Source of the DNA: Didymodactylos carnosus
Taxonomy: Eukaryota > Rotifera > Eurotatoria > Philodinida > Philodinidae
DNA length: 20,631 nt
NCBI GenBank assembly: GCA_905250885.1
Contig: CAJNOQ010003322.1
Span: 1-20,631 of the forward strand
Direction: 5' to 3'
The notes under the pieces were generated by a model that was given only the letters and a program-made list of their open reading frames with translations, did no database searches and was not told the DNA's origin. Positions 1 to 8,249 of this stretch are shown piece after piece; positions within the stretch are counted from its first letter, which is position 1; each line of letters starts with the position of its first letter. The position numbers and the translations under genes were made by a program.

Positions 1-100
1 TACACATAACAGTGCGGAAAAAGCATTTAATGACACTAAACATCAACTTCGAGTTTTCGGATGATATTGTACCTTCTGAGTACAGGTTTTCGGGCCGGAT

Positions 101-143
101 CTATTCATATGTTCATTTGAACATATGTTGAACATATGAATAG
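101..143. repeat. Perfect 15-bp inverted repeat with a third overlapping arm
   Basis: Positions 101-115 and 129-143 are exact reverse complements separated by 13 bases. The spacer holds another copy of the inner ten bases (tgaacatatg at 118-127, repeated at 129-138), so the left arm can pair with either of two right arms. It may be a recombination scar or element terminus. No gene is attached to it. Confidence 0.7.
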
Positions 144-275
144 GAAAAAGAAATAAAGAAAAGAAGAAACTAACGTTGATGTGATCTATATTCATGTTCA
201 AAATTCAGCGAACGGTTTTTCTTTTCAAGAACAAATAAGAAAAAACAGCCATCTTTGTCTTTTTCTATATAACTC

Positions 276-436
276 TGTTAAATGTTCCATTTTAGTCAGC
301 CGGAAGATGATGTCTTAGTTTTGTTAGAAAACAAATTTTCTTGTTATTCGTCTACTGCAGATTTTTTGTTACTTTTTTAACTAACTGGAGGCGACTTTGT
401 TAAATGTTCCATTTTAGTCAGCCTGAAGATGATGTC
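276..436 (+). repeat. 39-bp direct repeat, 122-bp period
   Basis: Positions 276-314 and 398-436 share 38 of 39 bases, the one difference being CCGGAAG in the first copy and CCTGAAG in the second. The 83 bases between them are AT-rich and non-coding. Tandem partial repeats next to reverse transcriptase remnants are typical of Penelope-like element ends and of retrozymes, but no Penelope-type coding sequence is visible here, so family assignment is open. Confidence 0.75.
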
Positions 437-459
437 AGAAAGACATCGAAAGCTCGCTA
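423..459 (+). other. Hammerhead-like fold in second direct-repeat copy
   Basis: The strand reads CTGAAGA (423-429, fits the hammerhead CUGANGA box), one extra T, a perfect 6-bp stem gatgtc/gacatc with loop agaaa (431-447), then GAAA (448-451). The last A starts a mini-stem AGC/GCT with loop tc (451-458), followed by an A at the expected cleavage position (459). Short stem III is known for hammerheads of Penelope-like elements and metazoan retrozymes. Against it: the extra T after the first box, and no obvious stem I pairing between the flanks. The first copy of the repeat (276-314) has CGGAAGA and no stem II partner, so it could not fold this way. Activity is unproven. Confidence 0.25.
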
Positions 460-529
460 ACGAATAAAAGTGTTTTGTTCAAAATGATTTTCATAGCAGT
501 GTTATATTTCTTATCTCGTTAAAACATAC

Positions 530-1412
530 ATGGGACTACCCCAAGATAGTGTACTGAGCCCATATATTTTTATTATTTTTCATAGTGATATAATCAACTA
601 TTTAGGGGCCTTTTTCTCCCACATTTTTGCAGACGATTTAAATGTTTGGATAGTCCTACTAGTAATGCGTAGCATCTCAGGAATGACTGATTTTGTAAAC
701 GTTGAGGTTACAAAACTGTGTGAGAGAATCTTTGAATTTTCCAAAAAATGGAAACAACCGAGTAATATAAATAAAACGGTAGCTCACGTCTTTCATTCGC
801 AAGTGAGAAAACCGATAGTTGAGATCTTTATGGATGGGAAAAAGATCGAAATTGTTAAAAGTCCTAAATGTCTCGGATTCACATGGACTGACAAGTTTCC
901 ACTGAAACCAACAGTAGACCATTGTCTAGAGAACATACAAAAATGTTTTGTTAAACTCAAGTGGTTAAAAAGAAACAGAATTATCTCTAACCCGCGTTCT
1001 TCGCCTGTGTTTCTTTGCATACGCCTTTCCTTTTTTACATGGATATTCTCTTTTCTCCCTGTGCTACCGGACACACAAAAAGAATCTCTATATAGAAAAT
1101 TTCGCGTCGGATTGCAAATCGTGCATCGCTGTCCCAGGATTTCTGCGCAAAATATCTTATTGTCAACTAACGAAAAAGATCTCAATTTTTACGTCAAAAA
1201 CTACCTCCAAAAAAAAATTTCGAACGTAGATCGGACTGACTTAAGGCAGTCTCTATTCTTAAACGATATGTTCTTCTGGGAAAATATCGTAAATGATAGA
1301 AAAAAGTCACTAAAGATCGGTCACTTCTTTCAAACAAAATCGGGTAAAGAAGATGAAAAAAAGACATGTATCTTTCCTATTAGACTGGTTGACGTTCATT
1401 GATGAACACTAG
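530..1412 (+). pseudogene. LINE family A reverse transcriptase, 5'-truncated
   Basis: This is the C-terminal half of a non-LTR reverse transcriptase. It opens at the conserved block GLPQDSVLSP (usual form GxPQGSxLSP), followed by the catalytic FADD motif at about residues 33-36, then a thumb region with CLGFTWTDKF (the usual LG turn) and a basic C-terminal region. Everything upstream (endonuclease, fingers, first catalytic Asp) is absent, as expected for an incomplete reverse-transcribed copy. The open frame stops at 1402. A second frame starting in the A-run near 1355 continues with a plausible C-terminus to a stop at 1410-1412, so a one-base frameshift is likely. The Q-D in place of Q-G in the first block also suggests inactivity. 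A second, more decayed relative lies at 20031-20460. It is not a host gene. Confidence 0.8.
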
Positions 1413-1761
1413 AAGGCAATATAAAATATATAATGTGGGTTATTTTTATTTTTATCTTGTCTTCTTTCTTAGACAGGTACTAACTTTTTTGGCATGTCTG
1501 AAATCTGTGATATCTCTATGTATACCTTTCTTTTTTTGTTGATGTAATTTTGTATCAGAGTCTTCCGTGTTTTTGTATTAACCTTATCCCCTTCCAGTTA
1601 GATTATTTACAGCTAACTAGAGTTTTAAATCTTGTTGTAATACTGTTATGGTTTGCTTATTTTTATTGTATCCAGATTGATGAATATGTCCATCTTTTTT
1701 ATACCCTTTTCTGCAAGCGCTTCCGAGCGTGTCGAATAAATAGCTCAATCGAAAAAAAAAA
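1413..1761 (+). mobile_element. LINE family A 3' tail with poly(A)
   Basis: Downstream of the reverse transcriptase the sequence is T-rich and non-coding. It contains AATAAA at 1735-1740 and ends in ten A residues at 1752-1761. That arrangement, poly(A) signal then A tract on the coding strand, marks the probable 3' end of the inserted LINE. No clear target-site duplication could be picked out, since the 5' truncation point is uncertain. Confidence 0.55.
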
Positions 1762-1997
1762 TTAAATCATTCAAACACAGATCATGTATAAAGAAGAAAA
1801 ACATATTGTTCTGCTGAACAGTAAAACAGACACCCGATGAGATAAAATGCTAATGCTTATAGTTTCGATGAGTTGATCCTTTTACTTTCTTGGTTTCAAC
1901 AGTACATAACTAACATAACTTATGCTAACTAAAAGGTCAGAAGAGGAATCTAAACAAGACTGTATATGTCTGTGTGTAAGAAATATTAATTAAAAAA

Positions 1998-2251
1998 CAT
2001 ATTAATTTTGATGCTAATTACGCATGATTCTCCTTTTCCTTCTCTAATGAGACACGCACACCACTACGAGTACAACACACAAGAAATGCCATCTCATTAT
2101 TATTGTTATCACTATCATCATCACAATGTCGTCGACCATATCTTTTCTTCATTTATTATCCCAACAGTTGGCCATTTATTTTGGTGGGAGTCTACTTGTT
2201 TTCGGTTTAGTAGGAAATTGCTTAAATGTTTGTATTTTTCTATCGAAAAAG
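1998..2251 (+). repeat. Receptor upstream region and 5' coding end, inverted duplicate (plus copy)
   Basis: This 254-bp block matches the reverse complement of 4397-4650 over its full length with about five substitutions (near 2065, 2170, 2211, 2218 and 2233) and no gaps that I can see. It covers about 128 bases before the receptor ATG and the first 42 codons. Weaker similarity continues upstream to about 1951 (against 4668-4700). Two of the four coding differences are silent; the others are Ala/Thr and Ile/Val. Confidence 0.9.
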
Positions 2252-3082
2252 TCCATGCGTCATAATTCATGCTCGTTCTATCTGCTCTCTTCATCGATAT
2301 TTAACTGTTTTCAACTGTCATCGGTTCTTCTAACACGTGTATTGACTTATGGTTTTCTACTGCCAGATGCAACACTAACATCAACATATTGGTGCAAATT
2401 ACGTCTTTATTTGCGGCATGTGTTCTCATTCATCTCACTATCGTGTGTGTGTCTAGCAACAATAGATCGGTACTTTTCCACCTCTCGCCGAGTACATTTA
2501 CGTCGACTGAGTCGTCTATCACTCGCACATCGAACAATGTCAGTGATCATTCTGTTCTGGGCACTACTGGTCCTTCCACTGCCAATTATGAATCATATTT
2601 CTCTACTTAACAATCGTACAACATGTGCATACGATTCGTCGATCTATTTATACTATGAAGCGTATTTTTTTAATCCGGTATTCTATGGATTTCTTCCAGC
2701 TTTTGTCATGTTACTCTTTGGTTATCTTACATACAAAAATTTGAAATCAATACAATTTTTTTCTCGTTTCGATCGACAGTTAACATCAATGTTATTCCTT
2801 CAAATTCTCATTGTTATCACATCGACTATACCATACACAATACAGTTTTCATACTCCGCTGTGTATGCGCCGAGCATGACTGATCCATTGAAACAAGCAC
2901 AAAATCAACTGTTTTCATCGTCGGCCACACTCGTCTTCTACGTCAATTACGCGTCATCATTCTATATTTACAGTTGTCTTTCACAGACGTTTCGAAAACA
3001 GCTGCGAAAACTAATTTTCGATATTTTCTTGAAAAAACAGCGGGATGAAAATCGTGTGACACCTCTAACTACAGTTATATGA
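2126..3082 (+). CDS. Rhodopsin-like (class A) G-protein coupled receptor
   Basis: A 318-residue single-exon seven-transmembrane protein expected in the plasma membrane, coupling an unknown ligand to heterotrimeric G proteins. Class A features are visible: GN in TM1 (residues 30-31), a Trp-Cys at the start of TM3 (Cys90) that can pair with Cys167 in the second extracellular loop, IDRYF at 113-117 (the DRY box), a proline in TM6 (Pro236), and a TM7 with Asn274 and Tyr280/282 where NPxxY normally sits, so that motif is degenerate. Approximate helices: 17-40, 50-75, 90-112, 137-155, 181-203, 219-240, 263-284. A basic helix-8-like tail (TFRKQLRKL) follows. The N-terminus is short with no signal peptide. 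The ATG at 2126 is chosen because TM1 follows closely. Short orphan receptors of this style are abundant in rotifers. An inverted copy of its 5' end lies at 4397-4650. Confidence 0.88.
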   Translation: MSSTISFLHLLSQQLAIYFGGSLLVFGLVGNCLNVCIFLSKKSMRHNSCSFYLLSSSIFNCFQLSSVLLTRVLTYGFLLPDATLTSTYWCKLRLYLRHVFSFISLSCVCLATIDRYFSTSRRVHLRRLSRLSLAHRTMSVIILFWALLVLPLPIMNHISLLNNRTTCAYDSSIYLYYEAYFFNPVFYGFLPAFVMLLFGYLTYKNLKSIQFFSRFDRQLTSMLFLQILIVITSTIPYTIQFSYSAVYAPSMTDPLKQAQNQLFSSSATLVFYVNYASSFYIYSCLSQTFRKQLRKLIFDIFLKKQRDENRVTPLTTVI

Positions 3083-3167
3083 GTACAACACACTTCTTGA
3101 CAGCTTCTATTTTTATGTATGTAAAACGACTTATTTTGGTTGAATACATTCTCTTTCGTCGACTATG

Positions 3168-3388
3168 ACTCTCTAAAAAATTTTCATATTGTACAGAACC
3201 AAAAACGAGTATTTCCATGCCGAGATACACTTTCTGGAATCTCTGAGTAACAAATGCAGATATCCTCTTCTTTTTGATTCTGTGAAATTAGGAATACTCT
3301 CAAAGACATCTTACAAAACCAAAAAGGGTATCCCGGCATGGAAATAGCCTTTTTTGGTTCTGTACGGTACAAAATTTTTTTAGAGAGT
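3168..3388. mobile_element. MITE with 60-bp terminal inverted repeats
   Basis: The left arm 3168-3227 is an imperfect reverse complement of the right arm 3329-3388. Both begin ACTCTCTAAAAAA and share the blocks TACAGAACCAAAAA and TATTTCCATGCCG. The 101-base centre has no coding capacity. On the right the arm is followed by a TA overlap (3388-3389) as in Tc1/mariner-type TA targets, but the left neighbour is GA, so the target duplication is uncertain. It sits 86 bases after the receptor stop codon and may lie in or near that gene's 3' untranslated region. Confidence 0.8.
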
Positions 3389-4396
3389 ACAGAAGTGCCG
3401 ATGAGTGTCGGCTTATATCAGCAGAAACCAAGAGTTATATATTTTCCTCTTTTCTATCATCAATGATGATCTTAAAGTGATTTGCGTTTTGATTATTTTC
3501 TAAAAGAAAATTCAAAAACCTATGTTTGCAGAGCTGACCGTTGCATTTTTTACCTTTTCATTTTCTTGCTTATCAGCATTGAATTCTTGTTATGCTTATT
3601 ATGATAGCTGAATAATTTAAATTATAAACAAGTATAAGACACAGATTTGAGTTAGAACGTATGAAATAAGATTACTATAAACAGAAACAAGTGGAAAACG
3701 ATAAATCATTGGGCTCATTACGAAATGCAGATACGGATATTTTGCTCGAGTTGCTTATGGCCAATATTATTAAATGAATTAGTTACGATGCGGCTTATTA
3801 TTTCTTCTAGTTTACATCTTCTGGTTCTCCAATAAAGGACATTATAAGATGATGTTGCATATTATGTTACTTTCTTTGAATGTTTCCCCCATTAGCATTG
3901 ATGGAAGGATTTTCCGAAACGAATTGTCTCCAGATTCTCCCTGCTTTTTTTTGAGTGATTTCGGTACCATTTTGATGTCAAAATGTCAGAGTACAGCTGC
4001 TCGTGATTTAGCACGAACAGATGACTGTGTTATGGACAGGGCATGAGTGATCTAAGTGGATGATATGCTGTTTTGAAAGATTCTGAGATAATGCAATGTT
4101 TCGAAGTAGTCCACGATGATGATATAGCAATGTATAGACATGCATATGTTTGTGCAGTTTTGGTATGTTAGTTTCATTTACAAAATAAATACTTGTTTAC
4201 AAGAATCATGCTATTGACTCGGATGATCACGATAGAATTAACAGTTATGACATAACGAGCGGGTTACAATAAAAATTATAACAACATTCGATGGTCGTAA
4301 ATGTATCTTCTTTACAGAATACTCTGATACAAACGTTTTCATAGCCCTTCCAGTTTTATTAAAATTGATCACTATGCTCGAGTTTTTGAACATAAG
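3389..4396. other. Intergenic, no gene recognised
   Basis: AT-rich sequence without a convincing coding region on either strand. Open frames here are short and show no family motifs. The minus-strand frame running from the truncated receptor copy into 4238-4396 is non-homologous read-through. Confidence 0.6.
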
Positions 4397-4650
4397 CTTT
4401 TTCGATAGAAAAACACAAACATTTAAGCAGTTTCCTACTAGACCGAAAACAAGTAGACTCCCACCAAAATAAATGGTCAACTGTTGGGATAATAAATGAA
4501 GAAAAGATATGGTCGACGACATTGTGATGATGATAGTGATAACAATAATAATGAGATGGCATTTCTTGTGTGTTGTACTCGTGGTGGTGTGCGTGTCTCA
4601 TTAGAGAAGGAAAAGGAGAATCATGCGTAATTAGCATCAAAATTAATATG
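4397..4650 (-). pseudogene. Truncated inverted copy of the GPCR 5' end
   Basis: On the minus strand the ATG at 4522 begins a copy of the receptor at 2126. The first 42 residues match except for Ala16Thr and Ile37Val, then similarity stops abruptly inside the loop after TM1 (FLSKK) at 4397. The frame continues into unrelated sequence to 4238, lacking six of seven helices, so no functional receptor can be made. The 128 bases upstream of the ATG, probably including promoter sequence, are copied too. The pair forms an inverted repeat with a loop of about 2.1 kb that holds the intact gene and the MITE. Confidence 0.88.
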
Positions 4651-4700
4651 GCATAGAAGGAGAGCGTTTCTTACACAGAGATATATACAGTCTGGTTTAA

Positions 4701-5223
4701 TAACCAAATAGAAAGAAGTACAGTATAATGTGTTGAGATGAGTCAGGAGTGGTAGATAAATGTGTAGATTTTGACAGATTGAACGGCAGATCAGAACAAC
4801 ATGACAATTTTTTACGAAAAGTGCATTAAAAACGCGTTAGAGTGAAAGAAATATTTTTCAGTGTCTAGTATTTAGTGTATGAACCGTCATTCTTCAGCGT
4901 ATTTTCTTAGTCACTGGGACTAAAATTCCATTATATATTTCATTCACAAAAAATATGTCCCATTGGTTGTTTGTTCTAACTTTCTTTTTATGTTTTACTT
5001 TTGTCACTGAGGGATGGGAGAAAAATCAAGGAACCACTATATAATATAATGCCATTCCAGCGAGAAATTTACCCACTCTACGACAATTTTGTATCTCTTC
5101 ATAGAAACGTTTTTGTCTAGGGCACAGAAATAATGTATTTACACGAGCATTATGCACTTTTCCGTGAGAATTATATGCACAATCTAGAAGATATTATGCT
5201 TGGGTAGCGAAAGGGCTAGTAGT
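4701..5223. other. Intergenic, no gene recognised
   Basis: No coding motif or repeat could be supported. If the RNase H remnant that follows belonged to a complete element, its reverse transcriptase should lie here, but I see no RT block in any frame. Confidence 0.5.
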
Positions 5224-5526
5224 CACGTACGATAAATTGTTCTCTTTAGTAGTAGTTGCCAGTCTATGGGGAGTGCAATGGTCGGGCAAAAAATATTGTT
5301 TAGATGTGATAATGAGGCAGTTGCTAATATTATAAAGTCAGGAAGATCGGAGGACAGTGACGCTATGACCTTGATGAGACGTTTCACTCTATATGCTTGT
5401 CAATATTATTTCATACCTTACGCGGCTCCAATTGCCGGTAAGAAAAACGTTAAAGCTGATCTGTTATCTCGTTCACAGATAGAGAAATTCCTGACTTTAC
5501 ATCCAGCAGCAGATCGTTATCCATAA
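5224..5526 (+). pseudogene. RNase H of a DIRS/Ngaro-type YR retrotransposon
   Basis: The remnant encodes the ribonuclease H that follows reverse transcriptase in tyrosine-recombinase retrotransposons. Motifs in order: LFSLVVVASLWG (first strand, normally E-L-F-x-V-V-x-A, the catalytic acid not conserved here), FRCDNEAVANIIKSG (CDN with catalytic Asp, then the AVxxIIxSG helix), and NVKADLLSRSQIEKF (usual form ADALSR). The first block is in a different frame from the rest, so there is a frameshift close to 5266. The reverse transcriptase itself is missing upstream. A same-strand tyrosine recombinase starts about 30 bases after the stop, with no room for the DAM-like methyltransferase found in DIRS1-type elements, so Ngaro-like is somewhat favoured. 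Confidence 0.8.
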
Positions 5527-5552
5527 CCGATACCGATGCCAGATCGAATTGT

Positions 5553-6394
5553 GTATCCTTATCGGAGGTTATCAGACATTTGCTAAATAACTCTCATGCA
5601 CCTAGTAAATCCACATCCATCAAGCTATAGTTATCTGCTATTAAATCCACTTATGTACGAAATGAACTGCCAATAGCGGTTTTTGATCAACATCGAGCTG
5701 GCGCCAAACTTTTCATGTTACTGAGAGCCATTAAGCGTCTAGAGGATTCAACCACCCGTCCCCGTCGCCATATTACCTTTACCGTTTTAAGAAGCCTCAT
5801 TCAGCTATTAAAATCGGGAGTTTTCAGCCCTTACTGGGATTTATTATTACAAACAGCTCTCGTTTTAGGATTCTTTGGATTTCTGCGATGAAGAGAATTT
5901 TGCACTTTCAACAATAACTTCGATCCTAATGCTAATATTTCGATGGGAGATATTATTCTTTTTGAATGTAACACGCGGGCATTTCTACGCTTAAAAGCGT
6001 CTAAAAATGACCCCTTTCGCAGTGGAGTTTTTATCTTTATTTTCGAGACAAATCATACAGTTTGTCCAATTTTCTAAAACGCTTTATTTCAGTCCGAAAA
6101 ACTATCTCTGTCTGTACGGATGATCCTCTTTTTTTAACTCCGACAGATCTGCCGCTATCTCGATCAGTTTTCATTGAAAAAGTGCGTCAGCTTCTAAGAC
6201 GTTTGAAATTTTCAGCTAATCTGTATCCTGGTCACTCACTAAGACGTGGCGCTGCTGCTATCGCGGCTTCCGTCGGTATACCACAACACATTATTCAAGC
6301 ATTAGCTAGATGGGCAACAGCATCGTCTTGTAAGTTATACATTGATTTATCACCAGTAACTATTCGTGACGCGCAGATAGCTCTCACCAAATGA
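5553..6394 (+). pseudogene. Tyrosine recombinase of the same YR retrotransposon
   Basis: This would integrate the element's circular DNA through a phosphotyrosine intermediate. The N-terminal core-binding part (SAIKSTYVRNELPIAVF) leads to the catalytic domain: LGFFGFLR with the first catalytic Arg (codon 5886-5888), then after a frameshift near 6064-6075 the box GHSLRRG (His 6233, Arg 6242) and SCKLYIDLS with the nucleophile Tyr (6338-6340). The RRGAAAIAASVGIPQHIIQ helix is typical of DIRS/Ngaro recombinases. In-frame stops at 5628 (TAG) and 5889 (TGA, directly after the catalytic Arg) plus the frameshift show it is dead, yet all catalytic residues other than those lost to stops remain readable. 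It belongs with the RNase H immediately upstream. Confidence 0.82.
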
Positions 6395-6403
6395 GCTTCA
6401 AAC

Positions 6404-6455
6404 TTCTTATTGGGGTATGATGCTTCGCATCACCTTGGGATTCGCCCAATAAGAA
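6404..6455. repeat. Nested hairpin just after the recombinase
   Basis: A perfect 11-bp inverted repeat (ttcttattggg at 6404-6414, cccaataagaa at 6445-6455) encloses a second small hairpin, gatgc-ttc-gcatc (6419-6431). It begins 10 bases after the recombinase stop codon. The position suits a terminal or recombination structure of the element; a transcription-stop or RNA role is equally possible. Confidence 0.65.
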
Positions 6456-6831
6456 CTATTTGTTTATGAACTGTAGATTGATTGTAATTTGTATGAACTT
6501 CTTGTGAAGCTATCTGCCCAAATAAATTAAGTAAAGGAAAACTTATAGACTTACGTTTTCTTAAGAGTTTGAGAATACATAAATTGAGATTTAAAGATTT
6601 AAGTCGAGTCCATGTTCTCAAATTCATATCGCTCAGAAAACGACGGCGCTCTTTTAGTTTTCTATTTTAGGACGTTGCTTAGACAGAAAGAATTCATTCA
6701 ATTTCATTTTACAGCACTACTTCATTTTATCTCCAATTTGAACAACCCGTCACCACCCCTTCTCCACCTACAACATAACAGTTGTAACTATCCGTGAACA
6801 CACTCTACACGATCCACCCAACGAGCCGTTT
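6456..6831. other. Non-coding stretch, possible element 3' region
   Basis: No family motif is seen. The second half (about 6735-6830) becomes C-rich and leads into the minisatellite. Short open frames here overlap in several frames and look incidental. Confidence 0.45.
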
Positions 6832-7016
6832 CTACACGCACCGGCGAGAGCAGCTCCGTGCACCCGGAGCGTCTAGATCATCTCAGCCAGATACACATTA
6901 CGGCCAACCAGCTGGCTCTACAAGCATCGACGAGGGCAGCTGCGTGCACCGTAGCGTCAACACCTTCACACTACAGCTACGGCCAACTAGCTGGCCCTAC
7001 ACGCATCGGCGATTTT
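6832..7016 (+). repeat. Imperfect 79-86 bp tandem repeat (about 2.3 units)
   Basis: The landmark CTACAMGCAYCGRCGA recurs at 6832, 6918 and 6997 (spacing 86 and 79). A second landmark, CGGCCAACYAGCTGGC, occurs at 6901 and 6980. The block is clearly richer in G+C than its neighbours. Open frames run through it on the plus strand, but the repeat explains their existence and no protein family is recognised. It could be a 5' untranslated repeat of a retrotransposon. Confidence 0.65.
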
Positions 7017-7752
7017 ATATTAAGAATAAATACTCTGTTTTCTGTCAAGTTGACCAAGCATTGGAAACAATTTGCTTCACTTTTCCATCGTCAGGTGGCT
7101 GAATAAAACAAAATGAAAGATATTTTATTTTGGAGAATGCGTGAACATATAATTAAGAGTCTACGTATTTCATTGTAAAAAGACGGGAACTTCTTTCTGA
7201 AAGAGAGTTATAGAAGTATATTTCTTTTATGAATAGATAAGCAAACAGAAAAGAGTGTCAACATTATCGACGGTTTCTTAAGTCATAAAATGTTTTCAAC
7301 CAGAAAAACAGTCAGGTAGAATTGTCTCTCTATTTAGAGCTGAACTTGAATCAATTAGACTCGAAACACAGATCTTAAGTTCGAGTCCAAGCCTTTCGAA
7401 AAATCGCCAGTCCGAGTTCAACGAAAGGTTTTCTAATCCGTACTCGGACTCGCCCAACGCACCCAGAAGTATTCCGGCTGAGCAAGTCAGGTTCCAGCAA
7501 AACATACCCTGTTCGAGAGCCAAGGTAGCTAGCGATCTTTGGCTTGTGCAGTTTTGTAGATGGCACACACTTTTGACTATGTAACCATGTCATTTAAGTT
7601 AAATTTTTATTCTGGCGTCGTCTTCTTTTCTCACTCCTCAGATACAACATCTGAATTATCATTCGGTGAAGACGTCTAACTACTGTTCTTCTTAAACAGC
7701 TGACTTCATCATCCTGCTACAAGTATTGTATCGTTGATATTTAATTTTAACT
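7017..7752. other. Non-coding stretch with a GAGTC-rich hairpin cluster
   Basis: No gene is recognised. From 7358 to 7450 the motif gagtc/gactc recurs in both orientations: gactcgaa 7358-7365 pairs with ttcgagtc 7380-7387, and agtccgagt 7409-7417 pairs with actcggact 7442-7450. The last 100-150 bases before 7753 probably belong to the 5' untranslated region of LINE family B, whose 5' boundary I cannot fix. Confidence 0.5.
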
Positions 7753-8124
7753 ATGGTTAGAGGCTTTCAACGTCGTTCAAATAAGCCAACTACAATTGAT
7801 CTTGATAGTGTAACTGCTGTGGATATTGAAGTTATAGTTAAAAGTGTTCTATAATCTGATGCTATGCTACAAGGAATTTCAAAAATTGTCCGTGAAACAG
7901 TGTTACCGTTAGAAAAACGCATCAAACAACTGGAAGATGAGTTATTTGAACTAAAATTAGCCCATGATGATTTAGCTACCTTTGACAGACGGGCTGATTT
8001 ACGATTCTATGGTTTACCAGAACAAGATGGAGAAGATACATGTCAACTTATCATTCAAACATGTGCTTCTATTGGAGTATTGCAGTCTATTGGAGACCAG
8101 ATTGATCAGTTATTAGATGATTGA
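7753..8124 (+). pseudogene. LINE family B ORF1 (RNA-binding protein) fragment
   Basis: From the ATG at 7753 one frame runs to the stop at 8122-8124, interrupted by a single TAA at 7852. The middle is a short coiled coil (LPLEKRIKQLEDELFELKLA), followed by FDRRADLRFYGLPEQDGED, which matches the start of the RRM-like domain of LINE ORF1 proteins (usual form SRRNNLRIxGIPE). Such proteins trimerise and coat the element RNA. The total of about 123 codons is much shorter than usual, and the C-terminal nucleic-acid-binding part is missing, so the gene is truncated. It lies about 125 bases before the ORF2 start. Confidence 0.75.
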
Positions 8125-8249
8125 AATAGAAGCTAACCTATGAAAGTAAATACTGTATTTTATTCTCTACTTAGGAGAATTGTGTGCTGAGAGAGAGAGA
8201 TGTGTTCTGATTGTTATACGTCCCTGTGCCACTGCCACTGTTTTTGACA

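Noticed and set aside
423..459. A confident active hammerhead ribozyme
   Set aside because: The extra base in the core and the lack of stem I prevent that; kept only as a hammerhead-like candidate.
677..1185. Minus-strand open frames opposite the family A reverse transcriptase
   Set aside because: They lie antisense to a clear coding relic and have no motifs of their own.
1550..1765. 71-codon plus-strand frame
   Set aside because: It sits in the LINE 3' tail, is low in complexity and runs into the A tract.
3184..3372. Minus-strand 62-codon frame
   Set aside because: It is made of the two MITE arms, which explains its internal symmetry; it is not a gene.
3849..4046. 65-codon plus-strand frame with ATG
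   Set aside because: No recognisable family, signal or repeat, and a length expected by chance.
4238..4522. A second GPCR gene on the minus strand
   Set aside because: Only the first transmembrane segment is present; the remainder is unrelated read-through.
6794..7106. Two overlapping plus-strand frames as a repeat protein
   Set aside because: The 79/86-bp repeat period is not the same and shifts the frame between units, so a protein repeat is not preserved.
7376..7392. tRNA T-loop-like gttcgagtcc
   Set aside because: No acceptor, anticodon or D arm could be built around it. No tRNA was found in the window.
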